Origin: Brevibacterium antiquum CNRZ 918
GTDB taxonomy: Bacteria; Actinomycetota; Actinomycetes; Actinomycetales; Brevibacteriaceae
Direction: 5' to 3'
NCBI RefSeq assembly: GCF_900169145.1
Contig: NZ_FXZD01000003.1
Span: forward strand, 1 to 64,000
DNA: 64,000 bases
Within the stretch, counting starts at the first letter, position 1; every line of letters begins with the position of its first letter. Position numbers and translations under genes: made by a program. Shown here piece after piece: positions 9,055 through 18,289 of this stretch. Below the pieces are notes generated by a model that searched no databases, was not told where the DNA came from, and worked only from the letters and a program-made list of their open reading frames with translations.

Positions 9055-9900
9055 ATGCCGGAATTGCCCGAGGTCGACGCACTTGTTTCGTTCCTGCGCT
9101 CGAAAGTCGTCGGTGACTTCATCACCCGGACCGACGTCGGCGAACTGAGCATCCTCAAGTCGGCCGATCCGCCGTTGGAGGCGGTCAGCGGGTTGGAGAT
9201 CAGCGGGCTCTCCCGGGTCGGCAAGGCCCTCATCGTCGAGTTCGACGGACTTGACCTGGTCTGCCGTTTCGCCCGCGCTGGCTGGCTGGTCTGGCATGAG
9301 GACGTACCCGCCGGTCCCGTCAAGATGGGCAAGGGGCCGCTGGGCCTGCGCATCCACCTGGCCTCCGGTGCCGGCTTCGACCTGAGCGAAGCGGGAACGA
9401 AGAAGAACGCTTCGGTGTCCCTCGTCAGCGACCGCACCGAGGTGCCCGCCATCGGCAACGCCGGACCCGATGCGCTGACCATCGAGGAGGACCAGTTCGC
9501 GGCGGCACTCGCTGACTCGACCTCACGGATCAAGACCGTGCTCGAGGATCAGGAGCTCATCGCCGGCATCGGCAATGCCTACTCCGACGAGATCCTCCAT
9601 GCGGCCAAGCTCTCCCCCTTCGCCCCGGCCAGCGGTGTCGATGCTCCTGCACTGCTGGAGACGATGCGCAAGGTCCTCGGCCAGGCCCGAGACTCCCTCA
9701 TCGATCTGCCCCCGGCGAAGGTCAAGGCGGCGAAGAAACGCGGACTGCAGGTCCACGGCCGGGCTGGCGAGAACTGCCTGGTGTGCGGTTCGACCATCGC
9801 GGAGGTCTCCTATGCTGACAAGTCCCTGCAGTACTGCCCCGGTTGCCAGACAGGTGAGAAGAAGCTGAGCGACCGCAGAATGGACAGGCTGCTCAAATAG
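9055..9900 (+). CDS. Fpg/Nei family DNA glycosylase
   Basis: The 281-residue protein starts MPELPEVDAL, so Pro2 and Glu3, the Schiff-base nucleophile and catalytic acid of Fpg/Nei enzymes, become the mature N-terminus. It has the helix-two-turn-helix segment LEDQELIAGIGNAYSDEIL and a C-terminal zinc finger with two CxxC pairs (CLVCGSTIAEVSYADKSLQYCPGC). The predicted role is excision of oxidised bases with AP-lyase action. It is divergent from the aconitase gene. The beta-hairpin Lys normally near residue 57 is represented by VGKALIVEF. The start at 9055 is fixed by the need for Pro after Met; longer upstream frames cannot be functional starts. Confidence 0.88.
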   Translation: MPELPEVDALVSFLRSKVVGDFITRTDVGELSILKSADPPLEAVSGLEISGLSRVGKALIVEFDGLDLVCRFARAGWLVWHEDVPAGPVKMGKGPLGLRIHLASGAGFDLSEAGTKKNASVSLVSDRTEVPAIGNAGPDALTIEEDQFAAALADSTSRIKTVLEDQELIAGIGNAYSDEILHAAKLSPFAPASGVDAPALLETMRKVLGQARDSLIDLPPAKVKAAKKRGLQVHGRAGENCLVCGSTIAEVSYADKSLQYCPGCQTGEKKLSDRRMDRLLK

Positions 9901-10040
9901 TCGGGTGCTCGAAGAGCTGACCTCACCGATGCTCGAAATTTTCCTGCCGGGCTCGTCGTTGCACCAGGCAGGCGAGCACGTGCCAACCACCGCGTGAACC
10001 GCCGTCCGAAATTCTCAGGCCGCCCAGACACAGGAGCATC

Positions 10041-10991
10041 ATGACGCAGCAGGTACACATCCCCGGCACCGACCTGACCATCTTCCCCATCAACCTGGGC
10101 ACGAACACCTTCGGCTGGACCGCTGACGAAGCCAGATCTCATGCCGTTCTCGACGCCTTCGTCGCCGCAGGAGGCAACTTCCTCGACACCGCCGAGTCCT
10201 ACCCGGCGTGGGTGCCGGGCAACACCGGCCATGAGTCCGAGACCATCATCGGCACGTGGCTCGCCGCCCGCGACATCCGCGACCAGGTCGTCATCGCCAC
10301 GAAGGTCGGCGACCATCCCGACCACACGACGCAGGATCCCGAATATATCCGCACCGCCATCGACGCTTCCCTCGAACGTCTCCAGACCGATCACGTCGAC
10401 GTCTACTACGCCCACCGTGATGATGAGGTGACCCCCATCGCCGAGGTGGCCCGAGTCTTCGACGAGATCGTGAGCGCCGGTAAGGCCCGGTACGTCGCCG
10501 TGTCCAACTATTCGAATGACAGGCTCGCCGAATGGCTGGCCGTGGCCAAGCGGGAGAACCTCGCCGAGCCCGTGGCGATCCAGCCCCAGTACAGTCTCGT
10601 CAGCCGCCGCGACTACGAGGTCGAGCTTCAGCCGTTGGCGCAGGAGCACCACCTCGGCGTCTTCACCTACTTCAGCCTGGCTGCCGGATTCCTCACCGGC
10701 AAATATCGCACCGAGGCCGATCTGGAGGGCGCGAGCCGAGGCGGCATGGTCAAGGGGTACTTCAACGCCGAGGGCCTCAAGGTCGTCGATGAGCTGGTCG
10801 CGGTCGCCGAAGCCCACGACGCGGCACCGGCCACGGTCGCGCTCGCCTGGCTGCTGGCCAAGGGCGTGAGCGCCCCGATCGTCTCGGCGCGCGCGCCGGA
10901 ACAACTCGATGCCCTCATGGCGGCCCCGGATCTCGAACTCAGTCCCGAGGAAATCGTGCGCCTCGATCAGGCTTCGGAGCCCTTCGCCTGA
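10041..10991 (+). CDS. Aldo/keto reductase
   Basis: The 316-residue TIM-barrel protein shows the AKR catalytic tetrad: Asp and Tyr in FLDTAESY, Lys in VIATKVGD, and His in DVYYAHRDD. An NADPH-binding C-terminal portion follows (PIVSARAPEQLDAL). CAGGAGCATC precedes ATG 10041. It stands alone between the glycosylase gene and the convergent ThrE-like gene. A carbonyl-reducing role is clear, the substrate is not. Confidence 0.85.
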   Translation: MTQQVHIPGTDLTIFPINLGTNTFGWTADEARSHAVLDAFVAAGGNFLDTAESYPAWVPGNTGHESETIIGTWLAARDIRDQVVIATKVGDHPDHTTQDPEYIRTAIDASLERLQTDHVDVYYAHRDDEVTPIAEVARVFDEIVSAGKARYVAVSNYSNDRLAEWLAVAKRENLAEPVAIQPQYSLVSRRDYEVELQPLAQEHHLGVFTYFSLAAGFLTGKYRTEADLEGASRGGMVKGYFNAEGLKVVDELVAVAEAHDAAPATVALAWLLAKGVSAPIVSARAPEQLDALMAAPDLELSPEEIVRLDQASEPFA

Positions 10992-11072
10992 ACAGAAGCG
11001 GTCCCGGCCGGTGCCGCCAGACGGTTGTCCCGGCCGACCGACGATGATCCGACCCTGCCGACCAGGAGTGTG

Positions 11073-12308
11073 TCAGGCGACGATCTCGTCCCGCGGTTCG
11101 ACGGAATGGGCGATCGCGGCACCGATGACTGTGCCGATGGCGATGGAGAAGAACGTCGCGCCCGCCGCGAGCAGACTGCCCGCAACCCCGCTGCCCTCGC
11201 CGAACTCGAGCTGCGAGGCGTTGAGCAGGCCGAACGAACCGGGTGCGACGACGAGGAATGCCGGAACGAAGCTGATGCGCCAGATCGGTCCACGCGGCAG
11301 GCGGGAGAGGATGACGGCCACGAGTGAGGCGGTCAGCGCCCCGGCGAGACCGCCCGCTGCCGCCCCGAACTCGGCTCCGACGCCCAGCTGCGCCAGTGCG
11401 GCCGCTGCGATTGTGAGAACGATCGGCACGGTGTGTTCGAGTGGGGTGTAGAGGTAGATGATGAGGCCGATGGTGGCGGCAAGGACGCCGAGGGCGGAGA
11501 GCTGCCAGGTCGAATCGGCGAGCTGAGAGTTCCGCAGGGCCTGAGCTCCGGTGCCGGTGATCGCTGCCGCACCGGCGACTCCCGCGATGAACATCGCCAG
11601 CTGCACTGTGGCCGAGACGAGCCGTGAACTGCCAGCCGAGAGTGCTCCGGCTGAGATCTCTGTCAGACCGGTGACCACGGCACTGCCCGGCAGAAGCAGC
11701 GCGAGAGTTGCGATGATCGTGCGCAGGGGACTCTCCAGCCAGTCGAGTCGGTAGCCGATGAGCACGATGACGGAGACGATGAATGCCGAACTCACCGGCA
11801 GCAACGGATTGAGATTGGGCCAGCGGCCGTTGAGAGCGAGGATGCCGGCGACGATGAGTGAGCCGAAAGCTGCGAAGGCCAGATTGACCAGTCCGGGTTC
11901 GAGCAGCAGGCACAGCCCGATGCCGATGGGGACGGCGCCGAGTCGGGAGAGCCAACCGGGCCAGCGCGGCGGTGCAGCGTGGACCTTGGATTCGATCATC
12001 CGTGTGGCTGCGTTGACCGTAAGCCTGCGGGCGCGCAGGGCGTCAACGATGTCGAGCAGCTTCGCCGTCTGATCGAATCGCAGGTCAGGGCCGATGCGTT
12101 CGAACTTTGTGGAATCTCCGGAACCGGAGGTGAGGAACAGGCCACGGGGAAGAGCAGCGACACGGAGTCTGCTGATGCCCAGGGTGCGTGCGAGACCAGA
12201 CAGAGCGTCCTCGACGTCGACGGAGGAGATCCCGCTCGCGAGGAGCCCGGCCCCGATGGTGACCAGCAGCTGCTGCGTGGCCACAGGTGAATCGGTGTCC
12301 TCGTTCAC
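11073..12308 (-). CDS. Threonine/serine exporter (ThrE) family membrane protein
   Basis: The 411-residue protein begins with the soluble DUF1212-type domain (QQLLVTIGAGLLASGISSVDVEDAL and the RTLGI-type segment). It then has about ten hydrophobic segments, including the second ThrE_2-like half (STWQLSALGVLAATIGLIIYLY onwards). This fusion of the two halves is the actinobacterial ThrE arrangement, which exports threonine and serine in Corynebacterium. The start is GTG 12308 with GAGAGGG about eight bases upstream. A large palindrome lies behind the next upstream gene, so this gene probably has its own promoter in about 12309-12360. The exact exported solute is unproven. Confidence 0.75.
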   Translation of the reverse strand: MNEDTDSPVATQQLLVTIGAGLLASGISSVDVEDALSGLARTLGISRLRVAALPRGLFLTSGSGDSTKFERIGPDLRFDQTAKLLDIVDALRARRLTVNAATRMIESKVHAAPPRWPGWLSRLGAVPIGIGLCLLLEPGLVNLAFAAFGSLIVAGILALNGRWPNLNPLLPVSSAFIVSVIVLIGYRLDWLESPLRTIIATLALLLPGSAVVTGLTEISAGALSAGSSRLVSATVQLAMFIAGVAGAAAITGTGAQALRNSQLADSTWQLSALGVLAATIGLIIYLYTPLEHTVPIVLTIAAAALAQLGVGAEFGAAAGGLAGALTASLVAVILSRLPRGPIWRISFVPAFLVVAPGSFGLLNASQLEFGEGSGVAGSLLAAGATFFSIAIGTVIGAAIAHSVEPRDEIVA

Positions 12309-12370
12309 TCACACACCCTCTCGCTCGCAGGCCGGCCGACAAAATCGAAGACTACCAGCCCTCAACTGCT

Positions 12371-12422
12371 ACCTGACGGCGGCCCAGCAACCTGGCGCCA
12401 GGTAGCTGGGCCGCCGTCAGGT
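12371..12422. repeat. 52-base palindromic element, copy 1 (probable terminator hairpin)
   Basis: A 52-base core begins ACCTGACGGCGGCCCAGC and ends with its reverse complement; with the flanks, the arms at 12363-12388 and 12405-12430 pair perfectly over 26 bp. Only one A-A mismatch separates them from an inner ACCTGGCGCCAGGT palindrome. It begins 7-14 bases behind the stop of the GMC oxidoreductase gene and so would fold in that transcript's 3' end. Copy 2 at 39948-39999 is identical in 50 of 52 positions. No U-run follows here. Confidence 0.75.
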
Positions 12423-12436
12423 AGCAGTTGGGTAAG

Positions 12437-14005
12437 TCAGGGGGCGGTGATTCCCTCGAGTGGGGAACCGACGAGGGCGGCGGCTGCGCGCTCGGCGATC
12501 ATGATCGTCGGGGCGTTGGTGTTGCCGGTGGGTATCTGCGGCATGATCGAGGCGTCGGCGATGCGCAGACCTTCCAACCCGTGGACCTTGAACGTGGACG
12601 GGTCGACGACGGATGTCTCGTCCTGTCCCATCCGGCACGTGCCGACCTGGTGGTGGTAGGTCACGACCGAGCCGCGCACATAGTCTTCGAGCTCGTCGTC
12701 GCTCACCTCGGGACCGGGAAAGATCTCGGTGGGCTGCCAGTGGGACAACGCCTTCGCGCGTCCGATCTCACGGCACTGCCTGACCGAGGCCACGAGGGCG
12801 TCGACATCGACCTGTTCGGACAGGACGTTCGGGTTGACCAGGCTCGGGTCCTGCGGGTTCGGTCCACTCAGCGTGACCTCGCCGCGACTGGCCGGTCGGA
12901 CGAGACCGCCCTGCAGGGTGAAGCCGTTGTCCGGTCCCGACTGCACATTCGGTGCGGAATCCTGGGCATACATCGGTACCGAGAAGAACAGGGGCTGGGT
13001 GTCGGGCACCGGAAGGTCCGGATCGGATTTCGCAAACAGATGCACCTCGGCGGGGGCGACCTCACCCATCGGCACCGGCTGGGATTCGGTGGTGAAGATG
13101 ACCGGGGACAGCCAGTGATCCTGCAGGTTCTTGCCCACGCCGGGCAGGTTGTGGACGGGCTCGATGTCGACCTCGCACAGCTCGTCGGCGGGGCCGATCC
13201 CGCTGCGCATGAGCAGTTCCGGTGAAGCCAGTGCCCCAGATGTGAGGATGATTTCGTGGGCCGACAGTGTCCCCACCCGTCCGCGGAAGTCGACCTCGAC
13301 GCCCGTGACCTGCTTGTCATCGATGAGGAGACGTCGAGCATGTGTCGAGGTCAGGATCGTGAGATTCCCATCGCCGAGGCGGGGCTTGAGGTATGCCCGC
13401 CACGTGTTCAGCCGTTTGCCGTCGCGGACGTTGAGTTGGATCCGGGAGATGCCTTCGACGCTGCCGGAGTTGTAGTCCGGGTTGTAGGTCAGGCCGGTCT
13501 GCTCACCGGCTGTGACCATGTCTTCCTGGATGGGGTTGCGCTCGTAGCCGATGCGCACATCCATGGGGCCGTCGGTGCCGCGGCTGTCCGTGATCTCACC
13601 GTCATAGGTCTCGATGGCTTTGAACACGGGCAGAACCTCGTCCCAGGACCAGCCGGGGCAGCCTGATTGAACCCACTGCTCGTAGTCCCAGGCGTCGCCA
13701 CGGACCCAGATGACGGCGTTGAGGGCATTGGAGCCGCCCAGGACTTTGCCGCGCGGCAGGTGGATCTTCCGATTCATCGCACCCGGCTGCGGGGTCGTGT
13801 AATAGTCCCAGTCCTGGGCCGAATGCCACAGCAGACCCAAGGTGTTCAGGTGGTCGATGTTCGGGTTCGTCTCGTCCCCACCGGCCTCGATGAGGCACAC
13901 TTTCTTGCCTGCGTCGATGAGCCGGCGAGCGATGACGCACCCGGAGGATCCGGCTCCGACGACCACATAGTCGAAGTGTTCGGTGGGAAGTTCGGTGGCA
14001 TTCAT
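12437..14005 (-). CDS. GMC-family FAD-dependent oxidoreductase (choline dehydrogenase-like)
   Basis: The 522-residue protein has the N-terminal FAD motif VVVGAGSSGCVIARRL, the GMC signature 1 PRGKVLGGSNALNAVIWVRG, signature 2 LTSGALASPELLMRSGIGP, and the C-terminal catalytic His region TYHHQVGTCRMGQ followed by NTNAPTIMIAERAA. It would oxidise an alcohol to an aldehyde or ketone with FAD. BetA-type enzymes are the nearest recognisable group. No betaine aldehyde dehydrogenase or choline carrier is adjacent, so a choline role is not supported by context. The stop is followed directly by the 52-base palindrome. Confidence 0.85.
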   Translation of the reverse strand: MNATELPTEHFDYVVVGAGSSGCVIARRLIDAGKKVCLIEAGGDETNPNIDHLNTLGLLWHSAQDWDYYTTPQPGAMNRKIHLPRGKVLGGSNALNAVIWVRGDAWDYEQWVQSGCPGWSWDEVLPVFKAIETYDGEITDSRGTDGPMDVRIGYERNPIQEDMVTAGEQTGLTYNPDYNSGSVEGISRIQLNVRDGKRLNTWRAYLKPRLGDGNLTILTSTHARRLLIDDKQVTGVEVDFRGRVGTLSAHEIILTSGALASPELLMRSGIGPADELCEVDIEPVHNLPGVGKNLQDHWLSPVIFTTESQPVPMGEVAPAEVHLFAKSDPDLPVPDTQPLFFSVPMYAQDSAPNVQSGPDNGFTLQGGLVRPASRGEVTLSGPNPQDPSLVNPNVLSEQVDVDALVASVRQCREIGRAKALSHWQPTEIFPGPEVSDDELEDYVRGSVVTYHHQVGTCRMGQDETSVVDPSTFKVHGLEGLRIADASIMPQIPTGNTNAPTIMIAERAAAALVGSPLEGITAP

Positions 14006-14101
14006 GACGCCAGACTAGTGACCTGCCTCACTGTGCGGTAATGGGGCGGGGTGGGACTCTGCGCGCAGACGCAAGCCGAGTCCTCAACCGTGCACGCAGG
14101 G

Positions 14102-15385
14102 TCAATTGGGTGCCTGTGGGCATCGGGAGTGCTCCGCCCTCTCAACCTGCGACGTCGACGATTTCGACTTCCTGCGGCGAGCCCGTGCGTCGACGAAGCT
14201 GAGAACCAGGACCACTAGGCAGAAGCCTGTGATCGTCGCAGCGGCAACTCCCACCGCTGTACCCAGCGTGCTGGCCGTGGCGAGTGCGCCCATGCCGATC
14301 GCAGTGGCGGCCTGCAGGATATAGGCGACCAGGTAGAGCAGGGACAGCGTCGAGCCACGGTGGCGCACCGGCGCAGCTTGGTTGATCACACCCAGCCCGC
14401 CTGTGAACGTGAACGAGTAGGCCACCCCGCCCACGATGCACCAGGCAAGAAAGAGTCCGATCGAGCCGAACGCCGCTGCTGCGGCCATGAGAGCCAGGCT
14501 GACGATCGTCAGGAGTGTTCCGACCAGCAGTGAAACGTGCGGTCGGAGACGGGAGAGGAACAGGCCGGTGACGCCGATGGTCGCCGAAGAGCATCCCAGC
14601 AGCAGTCCTGCCAGTGCTGCGTCGGAGGTGCCGGCGAACTGACCGATTATGTGTGCCCCCAGCGAGAGGAAGATCGCTCCTGCACAGTAGGCCAGTGCCA
14701 CGGACAGGGTCGCGATCGAGAAGCTTAAGCGCAGTTCGGGAAGAAGCCGCGGAGCTTGAGGTCGCCATCTGTGTGTGTGGGTGGGGCGGTCGTGAGGGGT
14801 CAGGGCAAGTGTGATCATGGCGATGACGGTCAGCGCCAGCAGGAGAATGTAGCTCCAGAACAGGGGCATGGGTGCGAAGCGAGCCAACACGCCGCTGAGG
14901 ACGAGGGCCAGGGTGAGCCCGGCGGCGGTCGACACGGTCGCCAGAGAACTGGCGAGTCTGGAATTGCCCGTCGTGTTGTTTTCGACCAATGACGCCGTCG
15001 CGGCGCCCATCGCCAGCCCCGAACCCGCGCCCTGGAGCACGCGGCCCAGAAACAGGAACCCGACGTTCGGGGCGATGGCGAAGACGATGGCAGACGACGC
15101 GATCAGAGCCACGCCCCAGATCATCACGAGGCGTCGCCCGAACTGATCGGAGAGATTGCCGAACAGCGGGAGAACGACGATCAGCGCGAGCTGGTAGGAC
15201 GCGAACACCAGAGTCACGACCGCCGAGCTCAGTTCCCACTTCTGAGCGTAGATCGGGTAGAGAACACTCGGCGCCCCACTTGACCACAGCACAAGCGCCA
15301 GCACCGAGGCAGAGGTCCAGAACGCTCCGGTCCTGCCTAATCTGCGCAGCGAGGGCATCAGCGCTTGGAGCCGAGGCGCGAGCAC
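14102..15385 (-). CDS. Major facilitator superfamily transporter
   Basis: The 427-residue protein has twelve likely membrane segments. The MFS motif A region FGNLSDQFGRRLVMIWG lies between segments 2 and 3, with a central loop around LTPHDRPTHTHRWRP. The C-terminal tail is basic (ARARRRKSKSS). The listed start is GTG 15385; ATG 15358 is an alternative, and neither has a convincing ribosome site. It lies head-to-tail behind the amine oxidase gene (about 130 bases), so it may move the amine or the product of that enzyme. Function by family only. Confidence 0.75.
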   Translation of the reverse strand: MLAPRLQALMPSLRRLGRTGAFWTSASVLALVLWSSGAPSVLYPIYAQKWELSSAVVTLVFASYQLALIVVLPLFGNLSDQFGRRLVMIWGVALIASSAIVFAIAPNVGFLFLGRVLQGAGSGLAMGAATASLVENNTTGNSRLASSLATVSTAAGLTLALVLSGVLARFAPMPLFWSYILLLALTVIAMITLALTPHDRPTHTHRWRPQAPRLLPELRLSFSIATLSVALAYCAGAIFLSLGAHIIGQFAGTSDAALAGLLLGCSSATIGVTGLFLSRLRPHVSLLVGTLLTIVSLALMAAAAAFGSIGLFLAWCIVGGVAYSFTFTGGLGVINQAAPVRHRGSTLSLLYLVAYILQAATAIGMGALATASTLGTAVGVAAATITGFCLVVLVLSFVDARARRRKSKSSTSQVERAEHSRCPQAPN

Positions 15386-15513
15386 AGAGTTCGTCCGTGC
15401 GTCTCGAGGGAAAGGGCCGTCATGCGAGTGCTCCTGATCAGACTGGGCGGTTGCGTTCTGCTACCAGTTGTATCAGTACTTCGGCGAGAGCCTGTCTTCG
15501 CTGCCGAGGCGTC

Positions 15514-17460
15514 TCATTCCTCGCAGCAGTCTCCGTGCCCTCCCGACGCCGGTGCCGGGACATCGAGGACGGGGGAGCGGTCGAAGAATCCTTCCGGCCG
15601 CAGCTTGAATCCGACCGTGTCCACAGGCATGATCGGCCAGTCCTCGACCCTGGGGAAGTGCGTGAGACCGAAGCTGTGCCACAGGACGATGTCCTCACCG
15701 TCGACGTTGCGATCGGCGGCAGTCCACGCCGGCAGACCCGCATGCCCGGGGTGCTGGTTCGGGAAATCACCGGTCGGGTAGCGCTCGTCCTGGTGATACT
15801 GCGAGACCCACAGTGCCTTCGAGGCGAACGCCGCCCGACGGTGGATCGAGGAGTCCTCTGCCGCGAGCAGAGTCGGCAGTCCCGTTGGATGGAGCTTGTA
15901 TCCGACGGGTTCGCCGAGGCGGTTGAGAGACTCCGGGTTCGACACCACCCAGGTCCTGGCCACCGACTGGTCCGCATCCCGCTGAGCCTGCTGCTCAGTG
16001 CCGAGAATGGTGCGCTTGCGGCTGAAGGCGTTGCCGCGCGGGTTGGTCTCCGAGGTCGGCAGGCGCACGACGTCCTCTTCCTCGACGCGGCACTTGCCGC
16101 CGTCGAGTGCGAAGTCGAGGCGTGCCCCGAAGAGATGCTGATGGAACGGTGCGCCCAGGCCGGGAGCGATCTGCGAGGCGAAGTCACTCGAGCCGTTCGG
16201 CAGCGCCGAGGTGAAGACGACACCGGTCGCCTTCGCCTCGAACTCGATCGTGCCGTCGAGGTAGAGGTACCAGTAGAAGCCGTAGTCGTAGTTGCCGACG
16301 GTGGTGAAGAAGGAGATCACGAAACGACGATTGCGCCGTGTATAGGCCACATCCGACCACAGATCCGAATGCTTGGCCAGGATCGAGGCGTCCTCTTCGT
16401 GCATGCAGATGCCGTTCTTGATCTGCCGCGCTTCGCCGAGGTTGTTCGCCACCCACGGCGACAGGTAGGTGATGTCACCGAGGCAGTCACACCCCAGTTC
16501 CAGCGAGTTCGCCCATTGCCCGACGAGGTATTCGCCGGTGTCGAAGTAGTTCTGCCAGGACCGCACGGGTGAAGGGTCGCCGTAGGGCACGACCATCTCC
16601 GCGATCGCCGCCCGGTCGAGGATCGTGCGGGTGGCCCCGCCCTCGGTGAAGGCGATGTTGTGCAGGATGAGGCCCTCACGCATGTCGAAGCCGACGTCGA
16701 GCGACCACTTCTCCCATTCGATGTGATTGCCCTCGGACACGGTGAAGCTCGGACCTTCCGGCTGGGTGATCTCGATCGACTTCTGCGTGGTGCGCACCGG
16801 ACCGGTCAGTTGAGGATCGGTGTAGTTGCCGTGCTCAGACGGCACCGGGATGTCTTCGAGGTCGAGGATCTGATCGACGGTTCTGTTCGTGACATCGACA
16901 TAGGCGACGAGGCCGTCGATCGGGTGTGCCCAGGCGGAATCACTCTCGTGCTGCTGGTGGAAGGCAAGCCCGCGCAGGATGCGCCGCCCCGACTCCTCCG
17001 GGTACTCGAAGACACCAGCCGACAGCGGTGCGACACGAACCTGTTCGACGGGCAGACCGCGACGAGCAAGGATCTCCTGCCATGTGGGATCGGCAGCCAG
17101 AACCTCCTCGACGAGCTCGAACTCCTCTTCCATGACAGGGAACTCGCCCTGCGTGGTGGAGTCCACCTCAGCGACGGAATCGAGTCTCGAATGGGTCGCG
17201 GAGACGATGATGTCGAGGGCTGTGCCAGCGGATTTGTTGAGGACGAAGGCACGGAAACGACGATCCGCCTCGGCGGCATGCTGGGCCTGGCCACGGACGG
17301 GATCGAGCAGTCCGACGTAGGTCATGCGCGCCTCGGCGGGAAAGTGGCCGGCCTCGCGCAGCACCGTGGTGACGGTCGAGATCTCTGCCTCGGTGGGCAG
17401 TGTGAATGGGGTGGGGGTGCTCGGGGTGGAGGGGTCGGCAGAAGCAGAATGGCAGGACAT
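15514..17460 (-). CDS. Copper-containing primary amine oxidase (TPQ enzyme)
   Basis: The 648-residue protein is a copper amine oxidase. The topaquinone precursor is Tyr391 in [11 protein letters not shown], the catalytic Asp lies in [11 protein letters not shown], two copper His are in FHQHLFGA and the third in [14 protein letters not shown]. The N2/N3 domains precede the catalytic domain. It converts a primary amine (tyramine, phenethylamine and similar) to an aldehyde with release of ammonia and hydrogen peroxide. There is no export signal, so it is probably cytoplasmic as in Arthrobacter. It is divergent from a TetR gene, with an inverted repeat between them. A FeaR-like regulator, a permease and an aldehyde dehydrogenase complete the pathway. 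Cysteines cluster at the very C-terminus (DCCEE). Confidence 0.92.
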   Translation of the reverse strand: MSCHSASADPSTPSTPTPFTLPTEAEISTVTTVLREAGHFPAEARMTYVGLLDPVRGQAQHAAEADRRFRAFVLNKSAGTALDIIVSATHSRLDSVAEVDSTTQGEFPVMEEEFELVEEVLAADPTWQEILARRGLPVEQVRVAPLSAGVFEYPEESGRRILRGLAFHQQHESDSAWAHPIDGLVAYVDVTNRTVDQILDLEDIPVPSEHGNYTDPQLTGPVRTTQKSIEITQPEGPSFTVSEGNHIEWEKWSLDVGFDMREGLILHNIAFTEGGATRTILDRAAIAEMVVPYGDPSPVRSWQNYFDTGEYLVGQWANSLELGCDCLGDITYLSPWVANNLGEARQIKNGICMHEEDASILAKHSDLWSDVAYTRRNRRFVISFFTTVGNYDYGFYWYLYLDGTIEFEAKATGVVFTSALPNGSSDFASQIAPGLGAPFHQHLFGARLDFALDGGKCRVEEEDVVRLPTSETNPRGNAFSRKRTILGTEQQAQRDADQSVARTWVVSNPESLNRLGEPVGYKLHPTGLPTLLAAEDSSIHRRAAFASKALWVSQYHQDERYPTGDFPNQHPGHAGLPAWTAADRNVDGEDIVLWHSFGLTHFPRVEDWPIMPVDTVGFKLRPEGFFDRSPVLDVPAPASGGHGDCCEE

Positions 17461-17506
17461 GTGTGCACCTTTGCAGCGTTGTATATGTGTTCTGACTCAC
17501 GCAATA

Positions 17507-17520
17507 ATCTACACTTGTAG
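17507..17520. promoter_or_regulatory. Inverted repeat in the amine oxidase/TetR divergent promoter
   Basis: TCTACA-CT-TGTAGA is a perfect 6-bp inverted repeat with a two-base centre. It lies 43 bases upstream of the TetR gene and 46 upstream of the amine oxidase start, in the AT-rich part of the gap. It is the best candidate for the operator of the TetR-family protein encoded next to it. Confidence 0.5.
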
Positions 17521-17563
17521 AAATTAAAGTCAAGAGTGGCCGTTGAGGCGAACCGGAGGATGC

Positions 17564-18220
17564 ATGCCCAAGATCGTCGACCACGATCAGCGCCGTCGCG
17601 AGCTCGTCGAAGCGACCCTGCGCATCGTTGTCCGGCAGGGGCTGGCCGGGGCGACGATGCGTGATATCGCTGCCGAAGCCGGATACGCCAATGGTGCGAT
17701 CAAGTCCTACTTCGCCTCAAAATCGGACCTGCTCGCCGCCACATACCTCTTCGTCTACGAGGCTACGAACCGTCGTGTCGAACTCTCCACAGTGGGCTTG
17801 CGCGGCATTGCGGCATTGCGTGCCTTCGCTCGCGAGGTCCTTCCCGTCACGCCCGAGCTCCACGACGAAGCCCGCGTCGTTCTGTCCTTCCTTGCTGAGG
17901 TGGCGCAGAGCCCCGACCATGCTCGTATCACCCGGGACACCGTGGCCCTGTGGCGGAGGTGGATCCTCGGATGGCTTCGTCAGGCCGATGACGCTGGAGA
18001 ATTGGCCGCCGAGGTGGTCCTGGAGCCCGCCGCCGATGTTCTTCTCACGTATCTGCTCGGTGCTCAGACCACCGCGATCATCGGTGGCGAATCGTTCGAC
18101 TTCGCCGGTTTCCGCGGCCAGCTCGACTATGTGATCGACCGCATGTCGGCCGAGCAGTCGGACGAAAATGACCATTCGGTCGGTAAATCCGCAAACACCC
18201 GTGACTCCCTGACTGGTTGA
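17564..18220 (+). CDS. TetR-family transcriptional regulator
   Basis: The 218-residue protein has an N-terminal TetR HTH (RRRELVEATLRIVVRQGLAGATMRDIAAEAGYANGAIKSYFASKSDLL) and a helical C-terminal ligand/dimer domain like that of BetI-type regulators. ATG 17564 follows GGAGG with four bases of spacing; a frame start seven codons earlier has no site. It is divergent from the amine oxidase and likely controls it and itself through the inverted repeat at 17507-17520. The ligand would be an amine or aldehyde (inference). Confidence 0.85.
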   Translation: MPKIVDHDQRRRELVEATLRIVVRQGLAGATMRDIAAEAGYANGAIKSYFASKSDLLAATYLFVYEATNRRVELSTVGLRGIAALRAFAREVLPVTPELHDEARVVLSFLAEVAQSPDHARITRDTVALWRRWILGWLRQADDAGELAAEVVLEPAADVLLTYLLGAQTTAIIGGESFDFAGFRGQLDYVIDRMSAEQSDENDHSVGKSANTRDSLTG

Positions 18221-18289
18221 GGATAGAGTGAGCGCCAAGCGATCGCCGACACAGAGGTCGACGATCGGTTGCTTCTGAGAAGGACGAAG

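Noticed and set aside
10939-11955. A long Arg-rich minus-strand frame overlapping the ThrE-like gene in another phase
   Set aside because: Composition is that of an out-of-phase reading of a membrane protein; no motif and no ribosome site.
12363-12430. The long palindrome as the end of an insertion sequence or an attachment site
   Set aside because: No transposase or integrase is adjacent, there is no target duplication, and it occurs again behind another stop codon, which fits a terminator-like repeat better.
14989-16572. A 527-codon open frame on the plus strand opposite the amine oxidase and the MFS gene
   Set aside because: It is antisense to two well-supported genes, has Arg/Val-rich composition typical of high-GC shadow frames and no family motif.
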